A stretch of 64,000 nucleotides of DNA from Arsenophonus sp052401645 (GTDB lineage Bacteria; Pseudomonadota; Gammaproteobacteria; Enterobacterales; Enterobacteriaceae), in assembly GCA_052401645.1 (NCBI GenBank), contig CP198939.1, positions 1,550,001-1,614,000 on the forward strand, written 5' to 3'. A model generated the notes under the pieces. That model searched no databases, was not told the DNA's origin, and saw only the letters and a list, made by a program, of their open reading frames with translations. This document shows, one piece after another, positions 22,001 through 33,649 of the stretch. Made by a program: the position numbers and the translations under genes. How positions within the stretch are numbered: the stretch's first letter is position 1; every line of letters begins with the position of its first letter.

Positions 22001-22454
22001 TTTACTTAAATATTTCATAATATATATAGAAGATATATTTTTAAAGATAATTATTATCTTTTAGTAGTATCGAATACTATAAAAAATTAATTACTATTAA
22101 TATAATTAAAATTAATATATTAATTTTAATTTGATTAAAAAATTTATCAATTTTATTTTATTATCTAAATAAATTATATTTTCTTTATTTAGATAAAATA
22201 TTTTTAATAGATAAGGAATTCATATTTTTATTTATTAATTAATAATAAAATATTATATTTAAATAAAAAATTAATATTTCTCATCAGAATAACCATAAAA
22301 TAATATAATAAAATTAAAATAATTATATAAAATTTAATATATCAAAAAAAATAATGTTTAGTAAATTACAACTATATTTATGATTGTTTGTTGTATTAAA
22401 AACTTAGAATAATATTTCCAATATTTATTAATTTTAATACTAAAGAAGATTATC

Positions 22455-22489
22455 TTAACACTCTATTACTGAAAGTAATAGAGTGTTAA
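22455..22489. repeat. Perfect 16-bp hairpin, loop GAA
   Basis: TTAACACTCTATTACT (22455-22470), loop GAA, then the exact complement (22474-22489). It has five G-C pairs, unusually many for this desert, and is followed by ATTTAATGAAT. It resembles a terminator stem without a proper U-run and has no gene beside it. Confidence 0.8.
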
Positions 22490-23295
22490 ATTTAATGAAT
22501 AAATCTAAACTTTCCTAAGTTAATAGAGGAACATTTTATTTAAAAAATAATAATAAATATTATTATTAAAAATAAATAATATAAAAACTCTTAATTATAT
22601 ATAAAATAAGGAATTTAAATAAATTTTAATATTATATATATTTTTATCCACATCTTCAATAATATACTTTTTATGATATTTTCTAAATTGTTATATTTAA
22701 TAGTTATTGCTACATCTTTTATAATTTTAGTTAAATAACAGAATTTATATTAATTAATATGCTTTTATATAATAAAATAAATAAATCAATATATTTTTTT
22801 TAAATTCATCCAATCATTTTATAAATATTATTATAAATAAAGTAATAATATATAAAAGATCTTTTTTTATTATATAAACAATATAGATTAATAATATTAA
22901 ATTATCTATGATTATTTTAAAAATTAAAAAAAATAGTTCTATTTAACTAAATTAGTTAAATAAAAAATAAAATAAATAATAATTTTTTTATAAAAATCAT
23001 TTTATATTCTAATAATTTTATTGAATTTTATCTTTTTGTTAAAAAAAATAAAATTATTAACTTGAATTATTTGTTAATTTGATATTTTAATTATAATATT
23101 TTTATAAATAGATCAATTACTTAAATAATAAAAACTTTATTAACTCCACTTATTTTAGTATTATCTTATAATAAGAAAATTTTAACTAAAATATAATAAT
23201 AATTCATTTAAATAATTTATCTATTTTAATATTTTAGAGTTATCGTAAAAAATAAAGTTTATTTTGAGAATAAATAACTAGATTTTACAATCTTA

Positions 23296-23369
23296 TTTCT
23301 ATTTTTTAAAAAATAGAAAATAAATATAAGAAATATTTTTGATAAAAATTAATTTTTATCAAAAATATT
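23296..23369. repeat. Two adjacent perfect palindromes (24 bp and 38 bp)
   Basis: TTTCTATTTTTTAAAAAATAGAAA (23296-23319 as a whole) is a perfect palindrome. Twelve bases later AATATTTTTGATAAAAATT and its exact complement form a second, 38-bp, loopless palindrome (23332-23369). Confidence 0.8.
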
Positions 23370-25750
23370 AAAAATAAATTATAATAATTAATTTTATTTT
23401 ATAAATATTTTTTTAATATAGATATATTTTAAAAATGCAAAATAAATTTTATTATTAATAATTTAATATAAAAATATTATTCATTATTTATAATAAATTG
23501 TTGAAGAATAAAATTCTTTTAAAATATTTAGATTATCAAAATATATCATTTTTACTATCAAATATATATAAGGTTTATTATTATCATAGATATGATTTAA
23601 TTAATTATTTATTTTATAAGTTACTATTTTATTATAGTAATAATTTTATTTTTATTAATTTAAATAATTACTATATTAAAAATTTTGACTTCATATTATT
23701 TTATGCAAAATATTATTTTTTTCTTTTCTTAACACTAAATATCTATTTATTCAAATATATATTTGAATAAAAAATTAAAAAATTTACTTTTATATTTTTT
23801 ATTGAATAATCAATAAATACAAAATTAAAAAATATAATAAAATTAATAAATTTATATATTACAATATTACTCATCAATGCTTTATAAATAAAAATACTAA
23901 TAAATAAATTATAATTTTTATGAAATCTACTTTTACTTTATTATTATAAATTATTTTACTATAAAATAAACAAAATATTATATTTAGATTCAGATCTTAT
24001 TTATTATAATTATATATTAAATTTTTTAAATAAACTTAAAGCAACATATTATTGTTAATACCAATGATAATGATAAATATTTATGAGAAAACAAACTAAA
24101 ATATTATAAATGCCAGAAATATATAATAGATGCTTTAATATAAGTGTTATATTTATTAGTGTTGATGACTAGTATAAAAAATAAAATAACTAATAAAACA
24201 ATAAATATTGTATTCATTAAAATAAAAGTAAAATTTATATTTTAATCAAAATACATTGAATTTATATATAAGATAAATAAAGTTTTTTTAAAATAAAAAA
24301 TAATATCAAATTAAATGTTAATTTTAAATTAAAAAATAAAAAATTACATCCTTTAATTAAGGATTTAAAATTTATTCATTTTATTAACTAAATAAAAACA
24401 ATAACCATAAATGATCATGCTATCTTATTATATATATTTTATTAAATAAAAATCTTCTTGGAAAATTAATGTAATTATTAAATTATTAGTATCTAAAAAA
24501 TATAGATATGAAAATAAGCATATTTTAATAAAAATATATATTCAATTATTAATTAATTATATTTATAATTTTTTATTAAAAATATAAATAAATAAAAATA
24601 ATAATAATATAATCTATAAATATATTATTAAACTTATTTCAAACAAATTATATATAAAATATATATTTAAATAAAATTTAAATTAATTTCATTAATAAAT
24701 ATAATAATACTGATATAATAAATGTTAATTAAAGCAATATATAATAGTTATTAATTTAATTTTATAAAATTAAATTAATAAAATAAAAAATTCTTTTAAA
24801 TTTAACTAAATAAACATCAATAATTATTCAAATTACATCAATATTTTATTACTTTGATTAAAATATTTATCAAAATTACTTTTTTATTATTAATATTAAG
24901 TTAAGTTAATAATAATTTTATTAGTCATAAAAGTAAAATCTCAAAATGTAATAAGATTAGTACCAAATTACTTTTTTATTCTAAAAAGTTTCTTCAACCT
25001 TTTTATTAAAATCATATAAATAATAAATATTATAACTTTAGTTATAATATTTAAAAAAAGTAATTTTAAGTATCTAAAAGATCTAATATTGTTTTTTTAT
25101 TGTCTTATCTCTTAATTTATATCTTTCTAATAGTAAAAATATAATTATTAATTTTTTTTTAAATATCTAACATATCATACATAATAATATATTTATTTTT
25201 ATTTTATTTTTTAAGATAAAATGTAGATTATATCTATTATAAATAGACAATAGTTCATTTAACCATATTTATCAAATATCAAATAAAAACTATAACTTCA
25301 ATAATAAATATAAATTTATTCATTTTATAAATTATAAAAACTAATTTATAATTGATAATTAAATGTTTAATTAATTAATTTTCTTAATGATAGTATTTAA
25401 TTTATTCACCTATATTTACTTAATATAAAATTAAAATAAACTTATATTATATATTTAATTTATATTAAATAATCATTTTAAATAATATTTAAAATAAAAA
25501 AATCAATATTTTCAACTTAATGATAGTTTACTAGACATAATAAAATATTTCTATTATAAAACTTTTTATAATAAATTTATTTGAATCCAAGCTATATATA
25601 TATTTTTTTCTATAAAAATCTATAAATTATTTTTTAATTAATAATTTTTGTTATATTTTTATTATAAAAGAATATTATTTTATTAAAAGTTAATTTTTCA
25701 TATAACTTAAATACATATTATACTATAATTTAATTATATTTAATTAGTAT

Positions 25751-27223
25751 TTACCAATATCCTAGAAATTTCCACCATAAAGCACCAATAACAATCCAAA
25801 TGAAAAGATTAATTATACTTAATATAAAACCTATTTTCCACCATTCACCTAATGTTATATATCCTGAACCAAAAATAATCGGCGCAGTACCTGTAGCATA
25901 ATGCGTTAATGACATCATTAATGATGAAGAAAAAGCTAGAATCAAACCAAGTAACATAGGCGGAGCTCCTAGTGTTAATCCAGTAGTAAAAAATGTTGCA
26001 AACATTGCCATAATATGAGCTGTAGTGCTAGCAAAAAAATAATGAGAATATACATATACCAAAATAAGTAGTAATATGCTGCCAATATAACCTACCTCAA
26101 GATAATCAATAGCATTTCTAACTGTTTGAGAAAACCAATTTGTTAAACCAAGTTTATTAAGAAATGATGCCATCATAACCAATGCAGAAAACCAAATAAT
26201 TGTATCCCAAGATCCTTTTGCTTTCAAAATATCATCCCATTCTAATACTCCTGTACAGAGTAAAACCGAAAGACCAATAAATGTAGCAGTCGTAGGATTT
26301 ATAGAAAAAGTATTACCAAAAATATACGCTGGTAAACCACCCCACATTGATAATAACATGGCAAATACTGATAAAGTAATTTTTTCTGCATGTGAAATAG
26401 GACCTAATTTTTTCAATTTTTCCTTAGCGAATTTTGGAGCGTTTAAAGTTATTTTAATTTTAGGTGGATAAACCCAATATATAATTAATGGCATAATTGA
26501 TAATGAAATAATACCAGGTATGAAAGCTGCTATTGCCCACATTCCCCAACTGATTTTAAATGCAGGTGTTGTATTTTGCATTATCAAACTGACAATTAAT
26601 GGGTTTGGTGCTGTTGCTGTAATAAACATCGCAGATGTAATTGGATTAGTATTAAAGTTAACTAATGAAAGATATCGACCAATTTTCTGTGAACTGAAAG
26701 ATTGAGAATCGGATCTAAAAATATTCAAAATAGCACACATAATCGGATGAATAATCCCACCACCACGTGCAGTATTACTTGGTGTAACTGGTGCTAATAT
26801 TGTCTCTGCAATCACTAATGAATAAGCAATACCTAATGTATTTTTTCCAAATAAAGAAATAAAATAATAACCGATACGTTCACCTAATCCTGTCTTATTT
26901 AAACTAATAGAAATCATTATTGAAATACCGATCAACCAAATAAGTTGATTTGAAAAACCACTTAAAGCATCATTAATTGCTTCTGTTGAATTGTTAGGAT
27001 TAGTCACTCCAGTAATAGCAATTAAAGAAATTGCAATAATAGAAATTGCACCTATTGGTAAAGCTTTGCCAATAATAGCTATTATAGTTCCAATAAAAAT
27101 TGCAAATAACTGACAAGCATTAATATTAACACCATTAGGAATAGGAATAACAAACCAAATAATAAGAGTAGATGCAATAGCAATTAAAGTTGGTAAGAGT
27201 TTTAGATGGGTTAATTTAACCAT
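25751..27223 (-). CDS. Divalent anion:sodium symporter (DASS family), dicarboxylate/tricarboxylate transporter-like
   Basis: A polytopic inner-membrane carrier of 490 aa with about 12-14 hydrophobic segments, typical in length for the CitT/TtdT/YbhI branch and the plant 2-oxoglutarate/malate translocator. The two hallmark motifs are visible: PSNTARGGGIIHPIM near residue 150 and THYATGTAPIIFGSGY near 440 (SNT and SxT-type substrate/Na+ sites). It probably exchanges or imports di- or tricarboxylates such as malate, 2-oxoglutarate, citrate or tartrate; the substrate cannot be told from sequence. The ATG at 27223 has GGAT nine bases upstream. It follows gnd on the same strand after 487 non-coding bases, so it is probably a separate transcript. 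It borders the 10-kb desert. Confidence 0.88.
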   Translation of the reverse strand: MVKLTHLKLLPTLIAIASTLIIWFVIPIPNGVNINACQLFAIFIGTIIAIIGKALPIGAISIIAISLIAITGVTNPNNSTEAINDALSGFSNQLIWLIGISIMISISLNKTGLGERIGYYFISLFGKNTLGIAYSLVIAETILAPVTPSNTARGGGIIHPIMCAILNIFRSDSQSFSSQKIGRYLSLVNFNTNPITSAMFITATAPNPLIVSLIMQNTTPAFKISWGMWAIAAFIPGIISLSIMPLIIYWVYPPKIKITLNAPKFAKEKLKKLGPISHAEKITLSVFAMLLSMWGGLPAYIFGNTFSINPTTATFIGLSVLLCTGVLEWDDILKAKGSWDTIIWFSALVMMASFLNKLGLTNWFSQTVRNAIDYLEVGYIGSILLLILVYVYSHYFFASTTAHIMAMFATFFTTGLTLGAPPMLLGLILAFSSSLMMSLTHYATGTAPIIFGSGYITLGEWWKIGFILSIINLFIWIVIGALWWKFLGYW

Positions 27224-27710
27224 ATTGTATTATCCGATTGGTAATGTTTATTTATATAAATATAATTAATAATTTTTAAATTAATAAAATTACTTTAATA
27301 AATCATGATATTTACTTATTATATAAATTTATATATTTATAACTATATTTAATTTTATTAAAATTATAATAAACAGATATTAATTTTATAAAAAAAAGTT
27401 GTTTTCATATATTAAATTATGATTTTTATAAAAATAAAAAAATTTTATTTATTAATTTAATATAAATAAATATTTTTTATTATTAATGATGATTCAATAT
27501 AGACAAATAATAATAATTATTTAAAATTTTACTTTATTTAACAAAAAATAAATTTTATTTTTAATAATAATTACTTTATAAAAGTAAAATAACTTTATAT
27601 CCCATATTTATAATGTATTAATATATTCTTAATAGAGAAATTAAAACTAAAAAATAACTAATTAATACATAATTATATTAAATTAAATACTAATATAAAG
27701 ATATTTATAG
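27224..27710. other. AT-rich spacer between the DASS transporter and gnd
   Basis: 487 bases with no gene-like signal; it must hold the transporter promoter and the end of the gnd transcript, but no clear terminator stem is visible. Confidence 0.5.
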
Positions 27711-29126
27711 TCATTTATCTAACCATTTAGTATGAAAAATACCTTTTTTATCAATTCTTTTATAGGTATGAGCACCAAAATAATCACGTTGGGCTTGAAT
27801 TAAATTTGCTGGTAGAATATTAGAGCGATAACTATCATAATAAGTAATCGCCGCTGTAAGTGTTGGTAACGGAATGCCATTTTGTATACCAAAACAAACA
27901 ATCTCTCGTAATGATTGTTGAAATCCATCAATAATATTTTTAAAATAAGGTGCTAATATTAAATTAATTAAAGATGGATTTTGACTATATGCATCACTAA
28001 TATTTTGTAAAAATTTAGCTCTAATAATACATCCACCACGGAAAATTCTAGCAATTTCACCATAATTCAATTGCCATTGATATTTATCTGATGCAACTTT
28101 TAACTGTTGAAAACCTTGTGCATAACAAATGATTTTGCCAAAAAAAAGTGAACGAAAAATTTTTTCAATAAATTCATGTTTATCATATTCCTTAAGTAAG
28201 TTAACAACAGGTCCAAAAAATATTTTTTTTGCTATAACTCGCTCTTCTTTTAAAAAAGAAAGATAACGCGCGAATATAGATTCAGTAATAAGCGTAATAG
28301 GTACACCTAAATCTAAAGCATTTTGACTACTCCATTTTCCAGTTCCTTTATTATCAGCTTTATCTAATATAATATCAATTAAATAACTATCAGTTTCGTT
28401 TTCTTTCTTTCTAAGAATATCAGCTGTTATTTCAATTAGATAACTATTTAATTCACCTTTATTCCATTCAGTGAAAATATCAGCTAATTCTTCATTGTTT
28501 AATCTTAATACAATTTTAAGTATCGAATAAACTTCAGAAATAAGTTGCATATTACCATATTCTATACCATTATGTATCATTTTCACATAATGCCCTGAGC
28601 CATCAGGGCCAATATAGCTTACACATGGTTCATTATCAACCTTAGCTGCAATTTGTTTTAATATAGGCGATACTAAGTCATAAGCCTCTTTATTCCCACC
28701 AGGCATTATAGATGGCCCATTTAATGCACCATCTTCACCTCCAGAAACACCTATTCCAATAAAATTAAATCCTTGTGCTAAAAGCTCTTTATTACGTTTG
28801 ATAGTATCATGAAAATGAGTATTACCACCATCGATTAAGATGTCACCTTTATCTAAATAAGGTATTAATAGCTTAATAATTTCATTTATTGCTTTTCCAG
28901 ATTTTACCATTATTAAAATACGACGAGGTTTTTCTAATGAATCAATAAATTCCTTAATCGTATAACAAGGAATTAATTTTTTACCTTTATTTTCATTGAC
29001 TACATCATCAATTTTTTCTTTAGAACGATTAAAAATCGATACAGAATAACCTCTACTTTCAATATTAAGTGCTAAATTACGCCCCATAACAGCCATACCA
29101 ATTACGCCAATTTCTTGTTTTAACAC
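27711..29126 (-). CDS. gnd: 6-phosphogluconate dehydrogenase, decarboxylating
   Basis: Oxidises 6-phosphogluconate to ribulose-5-phosphate plus CO2 and NADPH in the oxidative pentose phosphate pathway. It has 471 aa (E. coli 468). The NADP-binding Rossmann motif is GVIGMAVMGRNLALN (7-21). Substrate-binding GVSGGEDGALNGPSIMPGG and the catalytic block K182, H185, N186 and E189 (HYVKMIHNGIEYG) are intact, as are the DKADNKGTGKWSSQ and YFGAHTYKRIDK regions. The start is a GTG at 29126 with AGGAG five bases upstream. It is divergent from yegH. Pgl (60837-61829), the preceding pathway enzyme, is also retained in this window. Confidence 0.97.
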   Translation of the reverse strand: MLKQEIGVIGMAVMGRNLALNIESRGYSVSIFNRSKEKIDDVVNENKGKKLIPCYTIKEFIDSLEKPRRILIMVKSGKAINEIIKLLIPYLDKGDILIDGGNTHFHDTIKRNKELLAQGFNFIGIGVSGGEDGALNGPSIMPGGNKEAYDLVSPILKQIAAKVDNEPCVSYIGPDGSGHYVKMIHNGIEYGNMQLISEVYSILKIVLRLNNEELADIFTEWNKGELNSYLIEITADILRKKENETDSYLIDIILDKADNKGTGKWSSQNALDLGVPITLITESIFARYLSFLKEERVIAKKIFFGPVVNLLKEYDKHEFIEKIFRSLFFGKIICYAQGFQQLKVASDKYQWQLNYGEIARIFRGGCIIRAKFLQNISDAYSQNPSLINLILAPYFKNIIDGFQQSLREIVCFGIQNGIPLPTLTAAITYYDSYRSNILPANLIQAQRDYFGAHTYKRIDKKGIFHTKWLDK

Positions 29127-29364
29127 AAAAACTCCTAACTAACAATTATTATTCACGATTAATAAGATGATATATTTTTATATATATTATCATAGTAATT
29201 TACTATGTGGTTTTTTAATAGTAATTTTATATACTTTAAAAATTAAAAAATTTATAGATGTTAAAATGATTAAAAACGTTATTTTATTGAAATTTTTATT
29301 TAAAACACCGATTATTTTAAAATCTGTATTATTAGAAATAATATTATAAGGTATAATAAATATT

Positions 29365-30960
29365 ATGGAATGGATCACTGATCCTACGATTTGGGTAGGA
29401 CTCTTTACTCTTATCGTACTCGAAATTGTACTTGGTATTGATAATTTAGTTTTTATCGCTATTTTAGCTCATAAATTACCAGATAAATTACGCAATAGAG
29501 CAAGAATAACTGGTTTAACATGCGCATTATTTATGCGTATAATCCTATTATTTACTCTTACTTTATTAGTTTCATTAACAAATCCAATCATTAATATTTC
29601 TGATCATTTATTTAGTGCACGAGATATTTTAATGCTTGGTGGTGGACTTTTTCTGCTTTTTAAAGCCACTATGGAGCTCAATGAACGATTAGAAGGTAAA
29701 GATAAAGAATCTGGTAAACAACGCAAAACGGCTAAATTTTGGTCTGTTGTAGCACAAGTTATTGTTTTAGATGCTATTTTTTCACTTGATTCAGTGATTA
29801 CTGCTATTGGCATGGTTAAACATATTGGAGTTATGATTGCCGCTGTTACTATTACTATGATCTTAATGATTATTGCTAGTAAATCATTAACAATGTTTGT
29901 TAACTCTCATCCAACTATTGTTATTCTATGTTTAAGTTTCTTACTTATGATAGGTTTTAGCTTAGTTGCTGAAGGATTTGGTTATTTAATACCAAAAGGC
30001 TATTTATATGCTGCTATAATTTTCTCTATTCTGATCGAATCTCTTAATCAATTTGCATCATTTAATAGACGTCGTTTTTTAAAAAAAACAAAATCACTAC
30101 GAGAAAGAACTGCTGAAGCAGTGTTAAGAGTTTTAGATGGTCAATACGAAAATGCTGAATTAGATCATCGTAGTAATTCTACTTTAATTGATGATAAAAA
30201 TACTATTTTTTATCCTGAAGAGAGACAAATGGTTGTTCGTTTGTTAGGATTTGCTCAACGTAATGTTAGTAGTATTATGACTTCTCGCCATGATGTTGAC
30301 TATATTGATATCAATAAGTCTGAAGATAAACTACTTTTACTATTAAAAAAAACACCTCATACAAGGCTTGTTGTTATCGATGAATCAACAAATAATGAAC
30401 CTATCGGAGTAATACATGTTATAGATATATTAAATCAACAACTAAAAAAACAAAAACTTAACTTACGCGATTTAATTACTCAGCCACTAATTTTCCCTGA
30501 ATGTTTATCATTACTTCAAGCATTAGAACAATTTCGTAAAGCACATACTCATTTTTCTTTTATTGTTGATGAATTTGGTTCTATAGAAGGAATCGTTACA
30601 TTAACAGACATTATGGAAACTATTGCCGGTAACATGCCAATGAGTGAAGAAGAAGTAGATTCTCGTCATGATATCCAAGAACTAGAAGATAATCGTTGGG
30701 TTGCTAACGGTTTTATGCCATTAGAAGATTTGATACTTTATGTACCAATTACTCTCGATGAAAAACGTGAATATGAGACAATTGCTGGATTATTAATGGA
30801 ACATTTACAAGGAATACCTATTGTTGGTGAAGGTATAAGAATTGATAATTGGATTTTTGAACCATTAGAAGTAACTAGACAACGTCTTAAAAAAGTCTTA
30901 ATTACACCAATAAGATCAACTAAAGATAATATTAAACAAAATATTATTTTAAATAACTGA
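29365..30960 (+). CDS. yegH: TerC-family inner-membrane protein with CBS and CorC/HlyC domains
   Basis: A 531-aa protein (E. coli YegH 527): an N-terminal TerC-like membrane domain of about seven helices (1-230) with the acidic motifs VLGIDNLVF and VLDAIFSLDSVITA, then a pair of CBS domains (about 290-410) and a C-terminal CorC_HlyC domain (EFGSIEGIVTLTDIMETIAG, then NRWVANGFMPLEDL). The family is linked to metal-ion efflux or membrane stress, but YegH itself has no firmly established substrate. The start ATG gives MEWITDPTIWVGLFTLIVLE, matching YegH from its first residue. It is divergent from gnd; the downstream neighbour in this order is the dead asmA. Confidence 0.93.
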   Translation: MEWITDPTIWVGLFTLIVLEIVLGIDNLVFIAILAHKLPDKLRNRARITGLTCALFMRIILLFTLTLLVSLTNPIINISDHLFSARDILMLGGGLFLLFKATMELNERLEGKDKESGKQRKTAKFWSVVAQVIVLDAIFSLDSVITAIGMVKHIGVMIAAVTITMILMIIASKSLTMFVNSHPTIVILCLSFLLMIGFSLVAEGFGYLIPKGYLYAAIIFSILIESLNQFASFNRRRFLKKTKSLRERTAEAVLRVLDGQYENAELDHRSNSTLIDDKNTIFYPEERQMVVRLLGFAQRNVSSIMTSRHDVDYIDINKSEDKLLLLLKKTPHTRLVVIDESTNNEPIGVIHVIDILNQQLKKQKLNLRDLITQPLIFPECLSLLQALEQFRKAHTHFSFIVDEFGSIEGIVTLTDIMETIAGNMPMSEEEVDSRHDIQELEDNRWVANGFMPLEDLILYVPITLDEKREYETIAGLLMEHLQGIPIVGEGIRIDNWIFEPLEVTRQRLKKVLITPIRSTKDNIKQNIILNN

Positions 30961-31139
30961 TAATATACTCTGTTGATAATCAAATTATTTAGTATATATA
31001 CTAAATAATTAAAAAATTATTAATAAATAATTATGATAAATTAAGTCTATTATAAATATTATCTTAAATATAGATATTATTGATTTAGCTTCTTTTAAAC
31101 TAATTATCTTATATATCTTTATCTCATCTTATTCAAATT

Positions 31140-32992
31140 AATAACTTAAAGAAGAATTATCATTATTTAATTTATTAATAATTTTATATATACTGTGTAT
31201 TATCTTTATAGATTTTAATAAATTAGATATTTTTTATGAATTTATTTATTAAGTTCAATTAACTATTATAATGAATTATTATAGCTGAAAAATAAATAAT
31301 TTTAAGAATAAAAAGTATTTTTATTAAGTTTGTATCAATATTTTTGATTTTTAATTTTATTATTATCTTTATAATATTTTAGTGGATAATAGATAATTTT
31401 ATTTTGTTAAAAAATTAATTTTTTTTTAGATAAGTCAAGTTATATTTCATCATATTATTTTTTAATTATATAAAATTAAATAAAATATTAATAAATTATT
31501 AAATATTTTAATATATTAGATTCATGATAACTCACATTTAATAACTTTGCTATTAAAATACCTTAACCTAATTTAGAATAGATAATATATTAAATAGTTT
31601 AAAATAAACAAGTTTGCTTAATAAAAATTAATGCATACTTCTTTATCTTTTTAATAAATAATACTAATAAAAACTAAATTATCTTTATAACTTAATATAA
31701 AAAAAATTTTGATATAATAAATCAATTTTTAAATCTAAACTAATGTTTAATAATACTTTTATTAAGATATTAGAATTAAAAACATAAAGAATTAAAGCAT
31801 ATAATATTTTATTTTAAAAATATTAATATTTTTAAAATAAAATTAAGTAAATAACTTTATTATTATAATTAATAATTTTAAATTTATTTAAATAATAATT
31901 TAAATAAATTATTTTATAATTATTTTAATTTATCAATAATAATTATAAAAAGAGTTTTAGGATGATATTTAATAGAAATTAACATTAATAAAAATTATAT
32001 CTAATTGACAATTTTAGTTTATTATTTTAATATATCTATATTTACAAGTTTAATATTTATTTAATTATAATAATAATCAAATTATAAAGTTTAAATTATA
32101 GTTAATTTTATCTCTTAGTAAGTTAATGTAACTAATTTTATATTTTTAATAGATTGATTATTTATAGTAATTTACTGTTAAAAAATCTATAATATTTATA
32201 TCATTTTAAAATAAAATTAGATTTTATATATTTTCTTTAAGTGTTTATTACCATAAAAGAATTAGTTACTAATCTAAATAATTATTTAATTTTCTTATTT
32301 ATAATAAAATGATATCATATAAATTTAATTTGATATTTTTACAAAAATTATTAATTTATATAATTATTTATTAATATTAATATTATTAATATTAAAAATT
32401 AATTTTTAATATTATTTTTATATTTAATATGTTTAAAGCTATTTAAATATATTAAAGTTATTTTAATTTAATTTTAATTAACTATATAAAGTAAAGTATA
32501 GTATAAATATCATGATAAATTATATAAAAAAATAGAAGTATAATTATAAATCAAATCTACTTATTCCATCCTATTGATTAACGATAGAGTGAGTTGGAAC
32601 GCATTAAAATAAACATAACTAAATAATAATAATCTTTTATTTAAAAAAAGATTATTATTATAAGTATGGTTAATTACTATAAAATAAAGTAATAACCATC
32701 ATTTTTTATTCAATTTTATAAATCAAGTATTAAATATTTAATGATTATAATTTATTTTAAGAAAATATTAATTTTATTGATACTACTAATAATTATATCG
32801 CCAAAAATAATCAAGTACTTATATTATAAATATTTTAATACCATCTCTATTGATAAATAAATAATAGGACAATTAATTATTATTATTTTTTTAGATAACT
32901 TTTCTATATTATTTTATATTAATTTTAATATTTTTATGAAATTATGCAAAATATTAAAACAATTAACTTAAATATTCAATTTTCAATTTATG
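31140..32992 (-). pseudogene. asmA: asmA fossil (full-length, many stops)
   Basis: AsmA is a large inner-membrane anchored protein of the AsmA-like/VPS13-type family linked to outer-membrane biogenesis. No open frame remains, but reverse-strand translation keeps recognisable blocks at the expected distances. Near 32845 a DG followed in a shifted frame by KYL-stop-YKYLIIFG corresponds to DGPLRWHVWPQLSILSG (E. coli 50-66). At 32571, GWNK-stop-I-stop-FIIILLFFYIIYHD corresponds to GWSFDISSLKVADSVLVFQHE (from 142). Near 31275 a trace matches the LNYSLQVDQ region. Extrapolated from the first match, the second lies within two bases of its predicted place. It sits just after dcd, as in E. coli and Yersinia. 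The ends are estimates from the E. coli length of 617 aa. Confidence 0.7.
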
Positions 32993-33035
32993 ATTATTTT
33001 TGCTATTTCTTATCCATTTCTATTTATAGTTTAGT

Positions 33036-33593
33036 TTAACAACCACGTTGGTTTTTATATTTTGCATCATTACGTAAATTATAAGGGCGTTCAGATGAAC
33101 CAGATAAAACTTCAAAACTTAATGCACCTATAACCATTCCAGGGCGCAAAGCCAATGGTAATTTTCCTGAATTATAAAATTCTAATACAATCTGACCACA
33201 CCAACCAGGATCAATGCGATGAGCTGTGACATGAACCATTAATCCTAAGCGAGCAAGTGAAGATCGACCATCAAGCCAACCAATAATATTATCAGGCAAT
33301 ATGACTGACTCTAAAGTAGATGATAACGCTAATTCACCAGGTTGTAAAAAAAATGCATTACTATAATTTAAAATAATTTCATCGCTCATAACTAAATTTA
33401 ATAATGCATTAACTTCATTTTTCGTCACACCAAGATCAATGTAAGGTATAGTATGACCCTGAAATACTCGGAATTTATTACCTAAACAAATATCAACTGT
33501 TGCTCCATTAATCTTTTTAATTGATGGACGTGGTTCAATAATCAATTTTTTTTCATCAAGGGATTTAATTATATCCCTATCACAAAGTCGCAT
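33036..33593 (-). CDS. dcd: dCTP deaminase
   Basis: Deaminates dCTP to dUTP, the main source of dTMP in enteric bacteria; a homotrimeric cytosolic enzyme. It has 185 aa against 193 in E. coli, with matching numbering: S111, R115 and E138 of the active site in LDGRSSLARLGLM and GQIVLEFYNSG, and the nucleotide-binding tail residues Y171, K178 and Q182 in YNLRNDAKYKNQRGC. The stop comes eight residues earlier than in E. coli, just after the last nucleotide contact. The ATG has GGAG seven to ten bases upstream. It is the only living gene between yegH and metG; its neighbours asmA, udk and mrp are dead. Confidence 0.97.
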   Translation of the reverse strand: MRLCDRDIIKSLDEKKLIIEPRPSIKKINGATVDICLGNKFRVFQGHTIPYIDLGVTKNEVNALLNLVMSDEIILNYSNAFFLQPGELALSSTLESVILPDNIIGWLDGRSSLARLGLMVHVTAHRIDPGWCGQIVLEFYNSGKLPLALRPGMVIGALSFEVLSGSSERPYNLRNDAKYKNQRGC

Positions 33594-33649
33594 TTTTTAT
33601 CTCCTTAAAATAGCTTCTTTATATATCTATGATAATTAATAAAAGAAAT

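Larger units (their letters stand above)
15570..25750. other. 10-kb AT-rich desert
   Basis: The longest gene-free stretch of the window. I see no protein-like reading frame, tRNA or rRNA. Open stretches such as 23498-23770 are simply low-complexity runs of Ile, Leu, Phe, Tyr and Asn codons. It contains several perfect palindromes (15983-16020, 22455-22489, 23296-23319, 23332-23369), listed separately. Confidence 0.6.

Noticed and set aside
23498..23770. 90-codon plus-strand open frame starting at TTG
   Set aside because: Only Tyr/Phe/Ile/Leu/Asn runs and no family resemblance; local AT noise with few stop-forming triplets.
24349..24375. ATCCTT-TAATT-AAGGAT hairpin resembling a terminator
   Set aside because: Only six pairs and no adjacent gene; such short stems are common here.
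10949..25750. Possible tRNA, rRNA, CRISPR or insertion sequence in the large desert
   Set aside because: I found no T-loop-like GTTCGAATC segments, regular spaced repeats, transposase motifs or rRNA-conserved stretches.
29167..29378. Two short open frames on opposite strands in the gnd-yegH gap
   Set aside because: They overlap each other in a divergent promoter region and have no protein-like composition.
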